This document shows positions 8,165 to 16,696 of a stretch of DNA of 64,000 nucleotides, in pieces (position 1 is the first letter of the stretch; the number at the start of each line of letters is the position of its first letter). A program made the translations under genes and the position numbers. This stretch comes from Bordetella parapertussis (GTDB taxonomy: Bacteria > Pseudomonadota > Gammaproteobacteria > Burkholderiales > SG8-41). Under the pieces are notes generated by a model. That model had not been told where the DNA came from and ran no database searches. It saw only the letters and a list, made by a program, of their open reading frames with translations. The stretch is taken from the NCBI GenBank assembly GCA_945906815.1, contig CAMDRT010000001.1:124001-188000 (forward strand), read 5' to 3'.

Positions 8165-9640
8165 TCAAGATGAACAACTGACTTCGATCCCCTTCGCCCA
8201 ATCCGGTGGTGGCGCGGCGTAGGCCTCGAATGCCGGCTGTTCGCCGAAAGGGTGTTGCAACAGCTTGAGCAGCCGGTCGATCTCGGAAAAGTCTTTGTGT
8301 CGCTCGGCCTTTTCGATAGCAACCTGCGAGAGATGGTTGCGCAGCACGTATTTCGGATTGACGGCGATCATGCGTGCATGGCGCATGCTGTCATCACTGG
8401 ACTCGGCTTTAAGCCGCGCGGTGTAGCGCGCGGCCCATGCATCGAAGGCAGGGCGATTGATGATCAAATCGCGCACCGCATTCAAATTGCCGCTACTCAG
8501 GGTGCGAAAAAATATAGTGTAGTCAACGCCGTGTTCGGCGAGCAGCGCCAGCAGGTCATTGATCAGTGTGTCATCACCGGCCATGGATTGCGTGAGTCCG
8601 AATTTCGCGCGCATCAACGCTATGTGTTTTTCCATGAACGCGCCTTCATAGCGCGCCAGTGCGGCGTTGCATTTTTCGGCATCGATCAACGGTGTCAGCG
8701 CTTGCGCCAGCCGCGAGCAATTCCACAAGCCGATGTAGGGTTGATTTTGGTAAGAGTAGCGGCCCTGGTCATCCGAGTGATTGCAAATATGACTGGGGTT
8801 GAAGGCTTCCATGAAACCAAAGGGGCCGTAGTCGAGCGTGAGTCCCAGTATCGACATATTGTCGGTGTTCATGACGCCGTGACAAAATCCCACCGCCTGC
8901 CATTGTGCGATCAGCCGCGCGGTGCGCTCGATGACGTCGATGAGGAATCGCTCATAGCCATCTGGCGTGCCCGCGTATTGCGAAAAATGTTCCTCGATGA
9001 CGTGATCGGCCAGTTGTTTCAGGTACGCGTGCTCGCGCCGGTGGTAAAAAACCTCAAACGACCCGAAGCGCACATGTGAAGGCGCCAGCCGCAGCAATAC
9101 CGCGGCGGTTTCCGGCGTTTCGCGGTACACGATTTCATCGGCGCCCGCGATGCCGAGCGCGCGCGTGGTGGGTATGCCCAGCGCGTGCATCGCTTCCGAA
9201 CACAAGTATTCGCGTATGGTCGAACGCAGCACCGCGCGACCGTCGGCGGTGCGCGAGAACGGCGTCAGACCGGCACCTTTGAGCTGCAGCGTCCAGCGCT
9301 CGCGCTTGGCATTCACAATTTCGCCCAGCAAAATTGCGCGGCCATCACCCAGTTGTGGCACGAACGTGCCGAATTGATGGCCGGCATAGAGCATCGCCAG
9401 CGGCTCGGCGCCCTGCGGTACGACATTGCCCGCGAGCAGCTGCAGGAAGCGCTCGCTGTAGGTGTCGGCGGGATCGAGATCCAGCAGCGCAGCCGCATCC
9501 TCGCTCACACTGACCAGATAAGGTGCTGCCAGCGGCACGGGATCGACCCTGCGGTAAAACGCCGAGGGCAACCGCGCAAAGCGATTGTCGTAGCGGTTAT
9601 CAAAAATGAGCGTGTCCGCTTTTTGCAGGGTGGCTGGCAT
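8165..9640 (-). CDS. selO: SelO/YdiU-family protein AMPylase (pseudokinase)
   Basis: 491 residues, the standard bacterial length. SelO proteins bind ATP in a flipped orientation and transfer AMP to protein side chains, with a role in redox stress. Visible landmarks are the N-terminal NRYDNRFARLP, GRAILLGE and LKGAGLTPFSR blocks, HGVMNTDNMS (metal/phosphate-binding Asn and Asp) and LDYGPFGFM. The protein ends EVSCSS, with Cys489 at the place where vertebrate SelO has selenocysteine, so this is the Cys form. It is transcribed towards the hydrolase/ArsC-like pair but 94 bases away from it. Confidence 0.95.
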   Translation of the reverse strand: MPATLQKADTLIFDNRYDNRFARLPSAFYRRVDPVPLAAPYLVSVSEDAAALLDLDPADTYSERFLQLLAGNVVPQGAEPLAMLYAGHQFGTFVPQLGDGRAILLGEIVNAKRERWTLQLKGAGLTPFSRTADGRAVLRSTIREYLCSEAMHALGIPTTRALGIAGADEIVYRETPETAAVLLRLAPSHVRFGSFEVFYHRREHAYLKQLADHVIEEHFSQYAGTPDGYERFLIDVIERTARLIAQWQAVGFCHGVMNTDNMSILGLTLDYGPFGFMEAFNPSHICNHSDDQGRYSYQNQPYIGLWNCSRLAQALTPLIDAEKCNAALARYEGAFMEKHIALMRAKFGLTQSMAGDDTLINDLLALLAEHGVDYTIFFRTLSSGNLNAVRDLIINRPAFDAWAARYTARLKAESSDDSMRHARMIAVNPKYVLRNHLSQVAIEKAERHKDFSEIDRLLKLLQHPFGEQPAFEAYAAPPPDWAKGIEVSCSS

Positions 9641-9648
9641 GGACTGGA

Positions 9649-10572
9649 TTATAGACGCGCTTGCGGTGTGATTTCACGCGCAGTTGCTAGGCGTGCGCCC
9701 ATTCGTCCCGCCGCGCTATCCATGAGGTAAGTGCCCAGTGCAGCCCAGTCGCACTCGCCGTAGCCGTGAGCGATGGCTAGCACATGCTGATCGCGTAACA
9801 GTTCCGCAGTGGGCAGCGGCACCGCGAGGTCGGCGGCGGTTTGCAGCGCGAGTTCAACATCCTTCAGCCCCAGTTTCAGCGGGAAAGTCGGATTGCAGGG
9901 ATTCTCCAGCATCAGCTGGCCGTAATTTTTATGCGCGGGCGAATTCATCGAAGTGCCGGTGATGATGTCGTAAAACACCTGTCGCTCAACGCCGGCTTTT
10001 TCGACCAGCGCAAATGCTTCACCCAGACTTTCGATGATTGTCGCCAGCAAAAAATTGCGCGCGATTTTCACCGCATTGGCTTTGGCCGCTTCAGTTGCCA
10101 CGTTGAACCAGCGTCGGCCCAGCGCCTGGAACAGCGGTTCGCAGCGCGCGATCGCCGACGGCGCACCCGCCGCGATGATGTCCAGCTCGCCGCGCGCGGC
10201 AAATTCGGGGCGGCCGAATACCGGCGCGGACACATAGGGTGAGCCGTGTTGGTGATGCAGGCGTTCAAGCCGCTGTCCCATGCGCAAGCTTACCGACGCC
10301 ATATTCAGATGCACCGTGTCCGCCGCCAGTCTTTGCGTCAGGCACGGCGTAATCCACACTGCTTCAACAGACGTGTCGTCCGCAAGCATGGTGATCACCA
10401 CCTCGCAGGCCAATGCTTCAACCGGTGACTCCGCCACCACTGCGCCGCGCGCGGCAAGGGCATCGGCGGCTGCGCGCGTGCGATTCCACACCAACAGTTG
10501 ATGCCCGCTGTCGATCAGCCGCGACGCCATGCCACGGCCCATCTGTCCCAGGCCGATCAATCCGATTTTCAT
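9649..10572 (-). CDS. NAD(P)-dependent beta-hydroxyacid dehydrogenase (3-hydroxyisobutyrate dehydrogenase family)
   Basis: 307 residues from the ATG at 10572, chosen because AGGAG lies about 8 bases upstream and MKIGLIGLGQMGRGMA is the canonical Rossmann start; the frame stays open further upstream without family sequence. The substrate-binding SAPVFGRPEFAARGEL segment, the catalytic Lys in VKIARNF (K-x-x-x-N pattern) and the C-terminal PLKLGLKDVELAL helix all fit. Members reduce or oxidise small beta-hydroxyacids such as 3-hydroxyisobutyrate, tartronate semialdehyde or succinic semialdehyde. Which of these applies is not clear. Its stop is 8 bases from the selO start, so the two may share an mRNA. 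Confidence 0.92.
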   Translation of the reverse strand: MKIGLIGLGQMGRGMASRLIDSGHQLLVWNRTRAAADALAARGAVVAESPVEALACEVVITMLADDTSVEAVWITPCLTQRLAADTVHLNMASVSLRMGQRLERLHHQHGSPYVSAPVFGRPEFAARGELDIIAAGAPSAIARCEPLFQALGRRWFNVATEAAKANAVKIARNFLLATIIESLGEAFALVEKAGVERQVFYDIITGTSMNSPAHKNYGQLMLENPCNPTFPLKLGLKDVELALQTAADLAVPLPTAELLRDQHVLAIAHGYGECDWAALGTYLMDSAAGRMGARLATAREITPQARL

Positions 10573-10683
10573 CTTGCGTGCTCCTGTCTGAGGTGTGGAT
10601 TGTGTCGCAAACGTGCCGCGCGCGATAGCGCACTGTGCCCGGTGCGTTACAATGCGATTCCGCTTCTTGGGGAGGACAGCGAC

Positions 10684-11658
10684 GTGAAAAAAATGGTTTC
10701 GTGGTTGATCTTTACAATGGCTGCGTTGACTTTGTCTGCAGGGCCAGCCACTGCGCAAAGTTATCCCAATCGCAGCATCCGCGTCGTGCTGCCGTGGCCT
10801 GCGGGCGGCATTACTGATGTCATCACGCGTGCGATCAACATGCACCTGTCCGAGGTTTTTGCGCAGCCGTTGGTGATCGACAACCGGCCCGGCGCAGGTG
10901 GCACGCTGGGCGTGGCGCTTGCCGCTAGGGCGCCGGCGGACGGCTACACGCTGTTGATGACTGACATCGCCAGTCATTGTATTTCCGCCACGCTGTATGG
11001 CGCCAAGCTGCCCTATGACACGCTCAAGGATTTGCAGCCGATCATGATGGTTGCAGGGTCGCCGATGGTACTGGTGGCGCACCCGGCGCCGCAGGTACGC
11101 ACGCTGCCGCAGTTGATCGCGCTCGCAAAATCGCGACCCGGTCAATTGAATTATGCGTCATCGGGTGCAGGCTCGATTACGCATCTGGCTGCGGTGCGTA
11201 TGCAAAAGTTGAGTGGTGTCGATATTTTGCATGTGCCGTTCAAGGGCAGCATACCGGCGGCTTCGTCGGTGATGAGCGGTGAGAGCTTCATGTCGTTCTC
11301 CACCATACCGGCCTCCTTGGCGCACACCCGCAGTGGGCGGCTGGTGATGATAGCCCAGTCCTTCGCCAAACGCGCGCCACAGATTCCGGAGGTGCCTACC
11401 CTCGCTGAAACGCTGGGTGACTTCGATCTCGGCTTCCTGTCGGGACTGTGGGCGCCGGCGGGAACACCGCGCGCGATTGTCGAGCGGCTGCACGTGGAGA
11501 TCATGCGTGCGATGGAACAAGCGAAAGTGAAAGAGATACTCACTGTCAACGCGGCGATTCCAGGACGCATGTCGACGCAGGAATTCACCGATTATCTGCT
11601 GCGCGAAACCCGCGGCTGGGGCGAGATCGTGCGCACTTCAGGTGTGAAAATAGATTAA
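10684..11658 (+). CDS. Bug/TctC-family periplasmic solute-binding protein
   Basis: 324 residues from GTG at 10684, preceded by GGGGAGGA about nine bases upstream. The signal peptide (MVSWLIFTMAALTLSAGPATA) leads into QSYPNRSIRVVLPWPAGG and VVIDNRPGAGGTLG, diagnostic of the Bug family. The GLWAPAGTPR motif in the second lobe is also typical. It is divergent from the hydroxyacid dehydrogenase and lies 28 bases upstream of an SDR gene, so the two probably form an operon for uptake and oxidation of an unidentified carboxylate. Confidence 0.92.
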   Translation: MKKMVSWLIFTMAALTLSAGPATAQSYPNRSIRVVLPWPAGGITDVITRAINMHLSEVFAQPLVIDNRPGAGGTLGVALAARAPADGYTLLMTDIASHCISATLYGAKLPYDTLKDLQPIMMVAGSPMVLVAHPAPQVRTLPQLIALAKSRPGQLNYASSGAGSITHLAAVRMQKLSGVDILHVPFKGSIPAASSVMSGESFMSFSTIPASLAHTRSGRLVMIAQSFAKRAPQIPEVPTLAETLGDFDLGFLSGLWAPAGTPRAIVERLHVEIMRAMEQAKVKEILTVNAAIPGRMSTQEFTDYLLRETRGWGEIVRTSGVKID

Positions 11659-11686
11659 CAAAATAGATTTACGAAAGTGAGGCAGC

Positions 11687-12481
11687 ATGGATTTAGGCAT
11701 CAAAGGCAGGGCAGCCATCGTTACCGGAGCCAGCCGTGGCATCGGACGCGAAAGCGCGCGGCAGTTCCTGGAGGAGGGCGTGCGTGTGTTGATTTGTGGC
11801 CGCAATGCTGGGACGCTGGAGAAAACGCGCGCTGAACTGGCGCAGCAAACGGGCGGTGAAGTGCATGCTGTAGTCGCGGACATGACCCAGGAGGTCGACA
11901 TTGCCCGATTGGTTGAAACCGCAAAACAGACCTTCGGCACGGTCGACATACTCGTCAACAATGCGGGGCAGATGTATTCGGGCCGCTTCGCTGCGATGAC
12001 CGACGCAGGGTTGAAGGAACAATTCGAGACCAAAATTTTTGGCTTTCTGCGCGCCATACGCCTGGTGTATCCGCTCATGAAAGCGCAAAAATGGGGGCGC
12101 ATCGTCAACATCATCGGCGGCGCGGGCAAGGAGCCGGATCCCTACATGTTCGGCAGCGGCATCACCAACAGCGGCTTATTGAATATCACCAAGTCGTTGT
12201 CGACCGAATTCGGAGAAGACAACGTGCTGGTCAACGCCATCTGCCCCGGCTGGGTGGCCACCAACCTGTGGGAGCGCAATGCGCAGGGATTGCAGCAGGA
12301 CCTGCAAGTGAAAACCGAGGAAGAAGCGCGCCGTCTCGCTGCCCGCAAGAATTCACTCAACCGCTTCGGTAAACCCGAAGAACTTGCCAACGCGATAGTG
12401 TTTTTGTGTTCAGAGCGGTCGAGCTATATCACCGGGGTGTCGTTGAATCTCGACGGTGGGCGCTTGAAGGGACTGTGGTAG
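11687..12481 (+). CDS. Short-chain dehydrogenase/reductase, catalytically atypical
   Basis: 264 residues with a clear Rossmann start (VTGASRGIG, residues 12-20) and NNAG at about residue 90, so NAD(P) binding is intact. The C-terminal half has the CPGWV and LDGGR blocks of classical SDRs. However, at the catalytic site the usual Y-x-x-x-K is replaced by S157-x-x-x-N161 (SGITN, before the conserved LLNITK helix), and the upstream catalytic Ser region reads IIGGAG. A subfamily of proteobacterial SDRs with N-A in place of the Lys exists, so this is likely a natural variant rather than an error. A good GTGAGG ribosome site precedes the ATG. Confidence 0.88.
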   Translation: MDLGIKGRAAIVTGASRGIGRESARQFLEEGVRVLICGRNAGTLEKTRAELAQQTGGEVHAVVADMTQEVDIARLVETAKQTFGTVDILVNNAGQMYSGRFAAMTDAGLKEQFETKIFGFLRAIRLVYPLMKAQKWGRIVNIIGGAGKEPDPYMFGSGITNSGLLNITKSLSTEFGEDNVLVNAICPGWVATNLWERNAQGLQQDLQVKTEEEARRLAARKNSLNRFGKPEELANAIVFLCSERSSYITGVSLNLDGGRLKGLW

Positions 12482-12496
12482 GCATCACGCCGGGCT

Positions 12497-13507
12497 TTAC
12501 TGTTGCGGGATGTTGGCGTCCTTGATGACTTGCGCCCATCGCGTAATCTCCGTGCGGATGAACTGCTCGAACTCTTCACGGCTGGTCGGTGCAGCGATCA
12601 TCACCAATTCATCCAGCCGTTGCCGCACGTCAGGCATACGCAATACGGTGTTGAAGTCGGCATGCAGTTTGTCCAGCACCGCTGCGGGCGTGCCGGCGGG
12701 TGCGCATACGCCTTGCCAGGACTGGACGTCGTAGCCGGGAAAGCCTGACTCCTGTACGGTCGGCACCTCAGGCAGCTGCGTGGCGCGCTGCGCGCTGGTG
12801 ACTGCGAGTGGACGTACGCGTCCGGTCTGAACCGGCGCCACCATTGCCGGGAAATTCGAAATATTGAATGGCACCTGACCGCCGATGGTGTCGGTGATTG
12901 CCTGCGCCCCGATCCGGTATGGGATATTCACGATGTCGATCTTCGCCAACAATTTGAGCAACTCTATAGACAGTTGCGGCGAGGTGCCGGCAAGCCCCGA
13001 GGAGTAGCTCAGCTTGCCCGGGTGAGCTTTGGCGTAGGCGACCAGCTGCTGCATCGAGCGTATCGGCATCGAGGGGTGCACGGTCAGAATGTTGGGCGTC
13101 AGGCCGATACGCGTGACCGGCGCAATATCGCGCAACTGATCGTATGGCATCTTCGCGAATAGCGACATGGTAATTGCGCTCGACGCGATATTGCATTGGA
13201 CCAGCGTGTGGCCATCGGGCGGCGATTTGGCGACGAACGCAGTGCCGAGCACGCCGGCAGCGCCCACCCGATTATCGACGATGACCTGCTGACCCCACAG
13301 CCGGGTGAGACGGTCGGCGAGTATGCGGCCCACGATGTCGGGCGAGGCGCCCGCACCAAACGGCACGACATAACGCACCAGCTTGTTGGGAAAACTTTGC
13401 GCGGATCCCGTCGCAGCGGTCTGCGCCCATGATGTGAGCGGGTACATCCACAGTGCAGCCGCAATTGAGAAGATCATCCCTCGACATGCCTGGATAACGC
13501 AACGCAT
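12497..13507 (-). CDS. Bug/TctC-family periplasmic solute-binding protein
   Basis: 336 residues from the ATG at 13507, which has a strong GGAGGGGGA ribosome site; a frame extension to 13555 lacks one. The signal peptide runs to about residue 28 (MYPLTSWA). Mature features are FPNKLVRYVVPFGAGASPDIVGR, split here by family motifs VIVDNRVGAAG and KSPPDGHTL, then GVCAPAGTPA in lobe 2. It converges on the SDR gene with only 15 bases between stops. The ligand is not known. Confidence 0.92.
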   Translation of the reverse strand: MRCVIQACRGMIFSIAAALWMYPLTSWAQTAATGSAQSFPNKLVRYVVPFGAGASPDIVGRILADRLTRLWGQQVIVDNRVGAAGVLGTAFVAKSPPDGHTLVQCNIASSAITMSLFAKMPYDQLRDIAPVTRIGLTPNILTVHPSMPIRSMQQLVAYAKAHPGKLSYSSGLAGTSPQLSIELLKLLAKIDIVNIPYRIGAQAITDTIGGQVPFNISNFPAMVAPVQTGRVRPLAVTSAQRATQLPEVPTVQESGFPGYDVQSWQGVCAPAGTPAAVLDKLHADFNTVLRMPDVRQRLDELVMIAAPTSREEFEQFIRTEITRWAQVIKDANIPQQ

Positions 13508-13623
13508 CTTGGCTCCCCCTCCCGTTATCGACCTGCGTATCACGCCATTTTTCACCCAGCGGAACAGTAGTCCCGCAAGGTCGATCCGTCAACTTTGTAA
13601 AATTCCTCTGTGCGTGTTGTGAG

Positions 13624-13653
13624 TTGACGCTGTGTGTTATGCGTCGTTAATAT
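13624..13653 (+). promoter_or_regulatory. Likely sigma70 promoter of the tandem Bug genes
   Basis: TTGACG (13624-13629) and TAATAT (13648-13653) are separated by 18 bases, in the 242-base divergent gap between two Bug genes. Transcription would start near 13660, leaving a leader of about 90 bases before the ATG at 13750. Confidence 0.5.
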
Positions 13654-13749
13654 GACTTGAACATGATGCACTGGCATATACCGTTGGCAGGGCAACGCCG
13701 CCGCCGTACTGCGCCGGGCGGAAGAAGTTTCATCTAACGAGGGGTGTTA

Positions 13750-14730
13750 ATGATTACCATGATCGGGAAATGGGGTTGTTGTTTATCGGTGGCCGTACTG
13801 GTGTACAGCGCGCCAGTGCTGGCGCAAGACAAACCGTCCGGCTATCCGGTGCGGCCGATTCGAATCATCATAGGCGTGGCGCCGGGCGCGGGCGCCGACA
13901 TGGTTGCGCGCGCAACAGCCCAGTTGCTGACTGAGCGTTGGGGCCAAAATGCCGTGGTCGACCCGCGTCCCGGCGGCGGTGGCGTGATCGCTTCGGAGCT
14001 GATGGCTAAATCCACGCCCGACGGCTATACGATACTGCAGTCCGGGGATGGGCTGTTGTTTCAAAGCGCAACCAAGCGGGTGCCCTTCGACGTTCTCAAG
14101 ATCTTCGATCCTGTTGTCAGTTCCACGCAGCAGCCCTACATCCTGCTCACCAATTTGAGTGTGCCCGCCAAAACAGTCAAGGAGCTTATCGCCCTGTCGG
14201 CAGCCAAACCGATGACCTATGCCGGCAGCGCGGGGATAGGTGGCACGGTGCATTTGGGCATGGAGCGGCTGGTGAAAATATCCGGCTTGCAGTTAAAGCA
14301 CGTCGCCTACAAAGGAAGCGCACCTGCGCTGCTTGCACTCATGGGCGGAGAGGTCAGTATGGGTGTCACCAGTGTGATGTCCGCGACTGCGGCGATACGC
14401 AGTGGCAAGGTGCGCGGCGTCGCTTCATTGGGCCTCACGCGTGCGTCGTCCCTGCCTGACCTGCCGACAATTGGCGAACAGGGCTTTCCCGGATTCAAGA
14501 TTACCAATCGCTACAATCTTTGGGTGCGGGCCGGAACGCCACGCCCGATCATTCTGGCGATTAATCGAGTGGTGAGCGACGGTATGCATACCCCACAGAT
14601 GGTGCAGAAGCTCGCGGCCGATGGCAGTGAACCCGCCGAGCGCATGACGCCTGAGCAACTCAAGGCAGAACTGGCCCGTAACTACGTTGAACTCGAGCGG
14701 CAGGTGAAGGAGCTGGGTCTGAAGTTCTAG
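13750..14730 (+). CDS. Bug/TctC-family periplasmic solute-binding protein, first of a tandem pair
   Basis: 326 residues from the ATG at 13750, five bases after AGGGG; a GTG at 13744 is the alternative. The signal peptide ends at about residue 25 (SAPVLA), followed by QDKPSGYPVRPIRIIIGVAPG and the VDPRPGGGGVIASELMAKS block. The second lobe has NLWVRAGTPRPI. It is a close paralogue of the next gene: same length, same ending (KELGLKF), and colinear throughout. Together with the following TctB/TctA genes this could be the receptor side of a tripartite carboxylate transporter, though TctAB lies more than 1.4 kb further on. Confidence 0.93.
   Translation: MITMIGKWGCCLSVAVLVYSAPVLAQDKPSGYPVRPIRIIIGVAPGAGADMVARATAQLLTERWGQNAVVDPRPGGGGVIASELMAKSTPDGYTILQSGDGLLFQSATKRVPFDVLKIFDPVVSSTQQPYILLTNLSVPAKTVKELIALSAAKPMTYAGSAGIGGTVHLGMERLVKISGLQLKHVAYKGSAPALLALMGGEVSMGVTSVMSATAAIRSGKVRGVASLGLTRASSLPDLPTIGEQGFPGFKITNRYNLWVRAGTPRPIILAINRVVSDGMHTPQMVQKLAADGSEPAERMTPEQLKAELARNYVELERQVKELGLKF
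14617..14730 (+). repeat. Copy 1 of a near-identical 114-bp direct repeat (3' end of Bug gene)
   Basis: Differs from 15700-15813 at only two of 114 positions when compared by hand, while the upstream parts of the two genes differ at roughly one base in five. Confidence 0.85.
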
Positions 14731-14832
14731 CAGAGACCGCGTGGCTGTGCCGCTGCGCGTGGGTAGCTTGGGGCAGCACAGGGGTCTTTTCTTGAGCGCA
14801 AGATCGTGCCAGACAACTGCGGAGGGGTATGC

Positions 14833-15813
14833 ATGAATACCATGCTCAGGAAATGGGGCTGTTGGCTCATGCCCTGCTTGCTCGCGTACTGCGCGATGGC
14901 GCCGGCGCAGGACAAACCACCAGGCTATCCGGTACGGCCGATACGCATCCTCATTGGCGCACAGCCTGGCGCGGGCGGCGACACAATTGCACGAGTGACG
15001 GCAAAAATATTGAGCGATCGGTGGGGCCAAAATGTCGTGGTTGACCCCCGTCCAGGCGGTGGTGGCGTGATCGCTTCGGGGATGTTGGCCAAATCAACGC
15101 CTGACGGTTACACCTTACTTCAGTCGGGAGATGGGCTGTTGCTTCAAAGTGCGACCAAACGAGTTCCTTTCGACATCCTCAAGACGTTCGATCCCGTCGT
15201 CAGCTTAACGCAGCAGCCCTACATACTCATGGTCAATAGTGGTGTGCCTGTCAAGACGGTGAAGGAGCTGATTGCGCTTTCGGCAAGCAAGCCGCTGCCG
15301 TTCGCCGGCAGCACCGGGGTCGGCGGTACGGTCCATTTGGGCATGGAGAAGCTGGCCAAGATATCCGGTATGCAGTTAAAGCACGTCACCTACAAGGGGA
15401 GTGCGCCAGCGCTACTTGCGCTGATGGGCGCAGAGGTGAGTGTGGGTGTCTCCGCTTCGCTGTCCGCGACCACCGTGATACGCAGCGGCAAGGTGCGCGG
15501 CGTGGCGTCGTTGGGCCTCACCCGCACATCGTCCTTGCCGGAGCTGCCGACCATCGGCGAACAGGGCTTTCCCGGCTTCCAGCTTACCAATCGCTACACT
15601 CTTTGGGCACCGGCTGGTACGCCGCGCCCGATCATGTTGGCGATCGATCGTGTGGTGAGCGAGGATATGAACACGCCGCAGATGGTGCAGCGGCTTGCCG
15701 CCGATGGCAGTGAACCCGCCGAGCGCATGACGCCTGAGCAACTTAAGGCAGAACTGGCCCGTAACTACCTTGAACTCGAGCGGCAGGTGAAGGAGCTGGG
15801 TCTGAAGTTCTAG
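14833..15813 (+). CDS. Bug/TctC-family periplasmic solute-binding protein, second of a tandem pair
   Basis: 326 residues from the ATG at 14833, with GGAGGGG five bases upstream; the reading from 14806 has no ribosome site. The signal peptide ends near residue 25 (MAPAQ), then DKPPGYPVRPIRILIGAQPG, VVVDPRPGGGGVIAS and TLWAPAGTPRPI, all as in the preceding paralogue. The 102-base gap between the two contains no terminator that I can see, so they may be co-transcribed. Divergence is concentrated in the N-terminal lobe, which could reflect different ligands, while the C-terminal 38 codons are almost identical. Confidence 0.93.
   Translation: MNTMLRKWGCWLMPCLLAYCAMAPAQDKPPGYPVRPIRILIGAQPGAGGDTIARVTAKILSDRWGQNVVVDPRPGGGGVIASGMLAKSTPDGYTLLQSGDGLLLQSATKRVPFDILKTFDPVVSLTQQPYILMVNSGVPVKTVKELIALSASKPLPFAGSTGVGGTVHLGMEKLAKISGMQLKHVTYKGSAPALLALMGAEVSVGVSASLSATTVIRSGKVRGVASLGLTRTSSLPELPTIGEQGFPGFQLTNRYTLWAPAGTPRPIMLAIDRVVSEDMNTPQMVQRLAADGSEPAERMTPEQLKAELARNYLELERQVKELGLKF
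15700..15813 (+). repeat. Copy 2 of a near-identical 114-bp direct repeat (3' end of Bug gene)
   Basis: Partner of 14617-14730; both end at the stop codon of their gene. Confidence 0.85.
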
Positions 15814-15830
15814 GGGGAGGGGGGCGCGGA

Positions 15831-16004
15831 CTAAGTCTTGCTGGCGGTACGAGCATTTTGGATCTGCGTGAGATCCATGCCTTCCGTGCATGCGTGCGGG
15901 AACAGCCAGCCCGAAGTACACAGGAAAACGATAAAGCGGCCCAGACGCCCAAGTTTGCGCACGATGCTTGTGGGCAGAGCTGCAGTTGATCCGCTTTGAC
16001 TCAC
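15831..16004 (-). CDS. Small putative membrane protein (57 residues), function unknown
   Basis: From a GTG at 16004 the frame gives 57 residues; the start is supported by a near-perfect AGGAGG seven bases upstream. After a polar N-terminus and a KLGRLGR basic patch comes one hydrophobic segment (FIVFLCTSGWLFPHA) and then CTEGMDLTQIQNA, so the layout is a single-pass small membrane protein. I do not recognise the family. It lies in the gap between the tandem Bug genes and tctB, on the opposite strand, convergent with the second Bug gene (17 bases between stops). Without this gene the 409-base gap would be empty. Confidence 0.55.
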   Translation of the reverse strand: MSQSGSTAALPTSIVRKLGRLGRFIVFLCTSGWLFPHACTEGMDLTQIQNARTASKT

Positions 16005-16222
16005 CGCTGCCTCCTGCTGTTGCGGGGGATTTATCAAGATTCGCTACTGACGAAACACTGCTTGAAGCTTAAAACTTTAGCCACAGTATTATAGCCAAAG
16101 CCACGGCATGGGTGCGATTACGCATGAGCCAAATAATGGAGAGGGTCCCTGTACGGGAGATTCGCGGTAAGCTTCATGGCGTGTCCATTCGCATCCGGTT
16201 ACAGAAGCAGGAAGGAAACACA

Positions 16223-16696
16223 GTGCGGCTGAAAATCAAGAACCCCCAGGACTTTTGGTGCGGGATCCTCTTCCTGGCGTTGGGGGCGCTGGCGATTTAT
16301 TTGTCGCGGGAGTATGAAATGGGGAGTGCGTTGCAAATGGGCCCCGGGTATTTCCCCACCTGGCTGGGTGGCATCATGATGGGTTTCGGGGTGGTCATAG
16401 GCGGCTTGTCGTTCAAGATACAGGGCGACGACACACAGAGCCTGAGGCTGGAGTCGTGGGCCTTTCGTCCCTGGCTGGTGTTAACAGCAACACTGGCACT
16501 ATTCGCGGTATTGATGGAGGCGGATTTTGGTTTCGTGCCGTCCTTGCTGGTGTTGATCATTGGTTGTGCGCTCGCGCATAAAGACGTGCATTGGCGGGAG
16601 ACCCTGGTGCTCAGCATTGTCGTCAGCGCTGGCGCGGTGGCCCTATTCTCCTATGGCCTCGGTTTGCCGTATCGGCTATTTTGGTGGAGCCTGTGA
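16223..16696 (+). CDS. tctB: Tripartite tricarboxylate transporter small membrane subunit TctB
   Basis: 157 residues from GTG at 16223, chosen because GGAAGGAA lies 7 bases upstream and because TctB proteins normally begin with a short basic stretch (RLKIKNPQDF) directly before the first helix; the frame from 16112 would add 37 unlikely residues. Four hydrophobic segments are visible, with the typical MGPGYFPTWLGG motif between helices 1 and 2. TctB is the small subunit of the TctABC secondary carboxylate transporter. The stop shares a base with the tctA start (TGATG), so the two are translationally coupled. Confidence 0.9.
   Translation: MRLKIKNPQDFWCGILFLALGALAIYLSREYEMGSALQMGPGYFPTWLGGIMMGFGVVIGGLSFKIQGDDTQSLRLESWAFRPWLVLTATLALFAVLMEADFGFVPSLLVLIIGCALAHKDVHWRETLVLSIVVSAGAVALFSYGLGLPYRLFWWSL

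Noticed and set aside
8165..9640. Selenocysteine in the SelO homologue
   Set aside because: The C-terminal position reads as a normal Cys codon (EVSCSS), so no recoding is needed.
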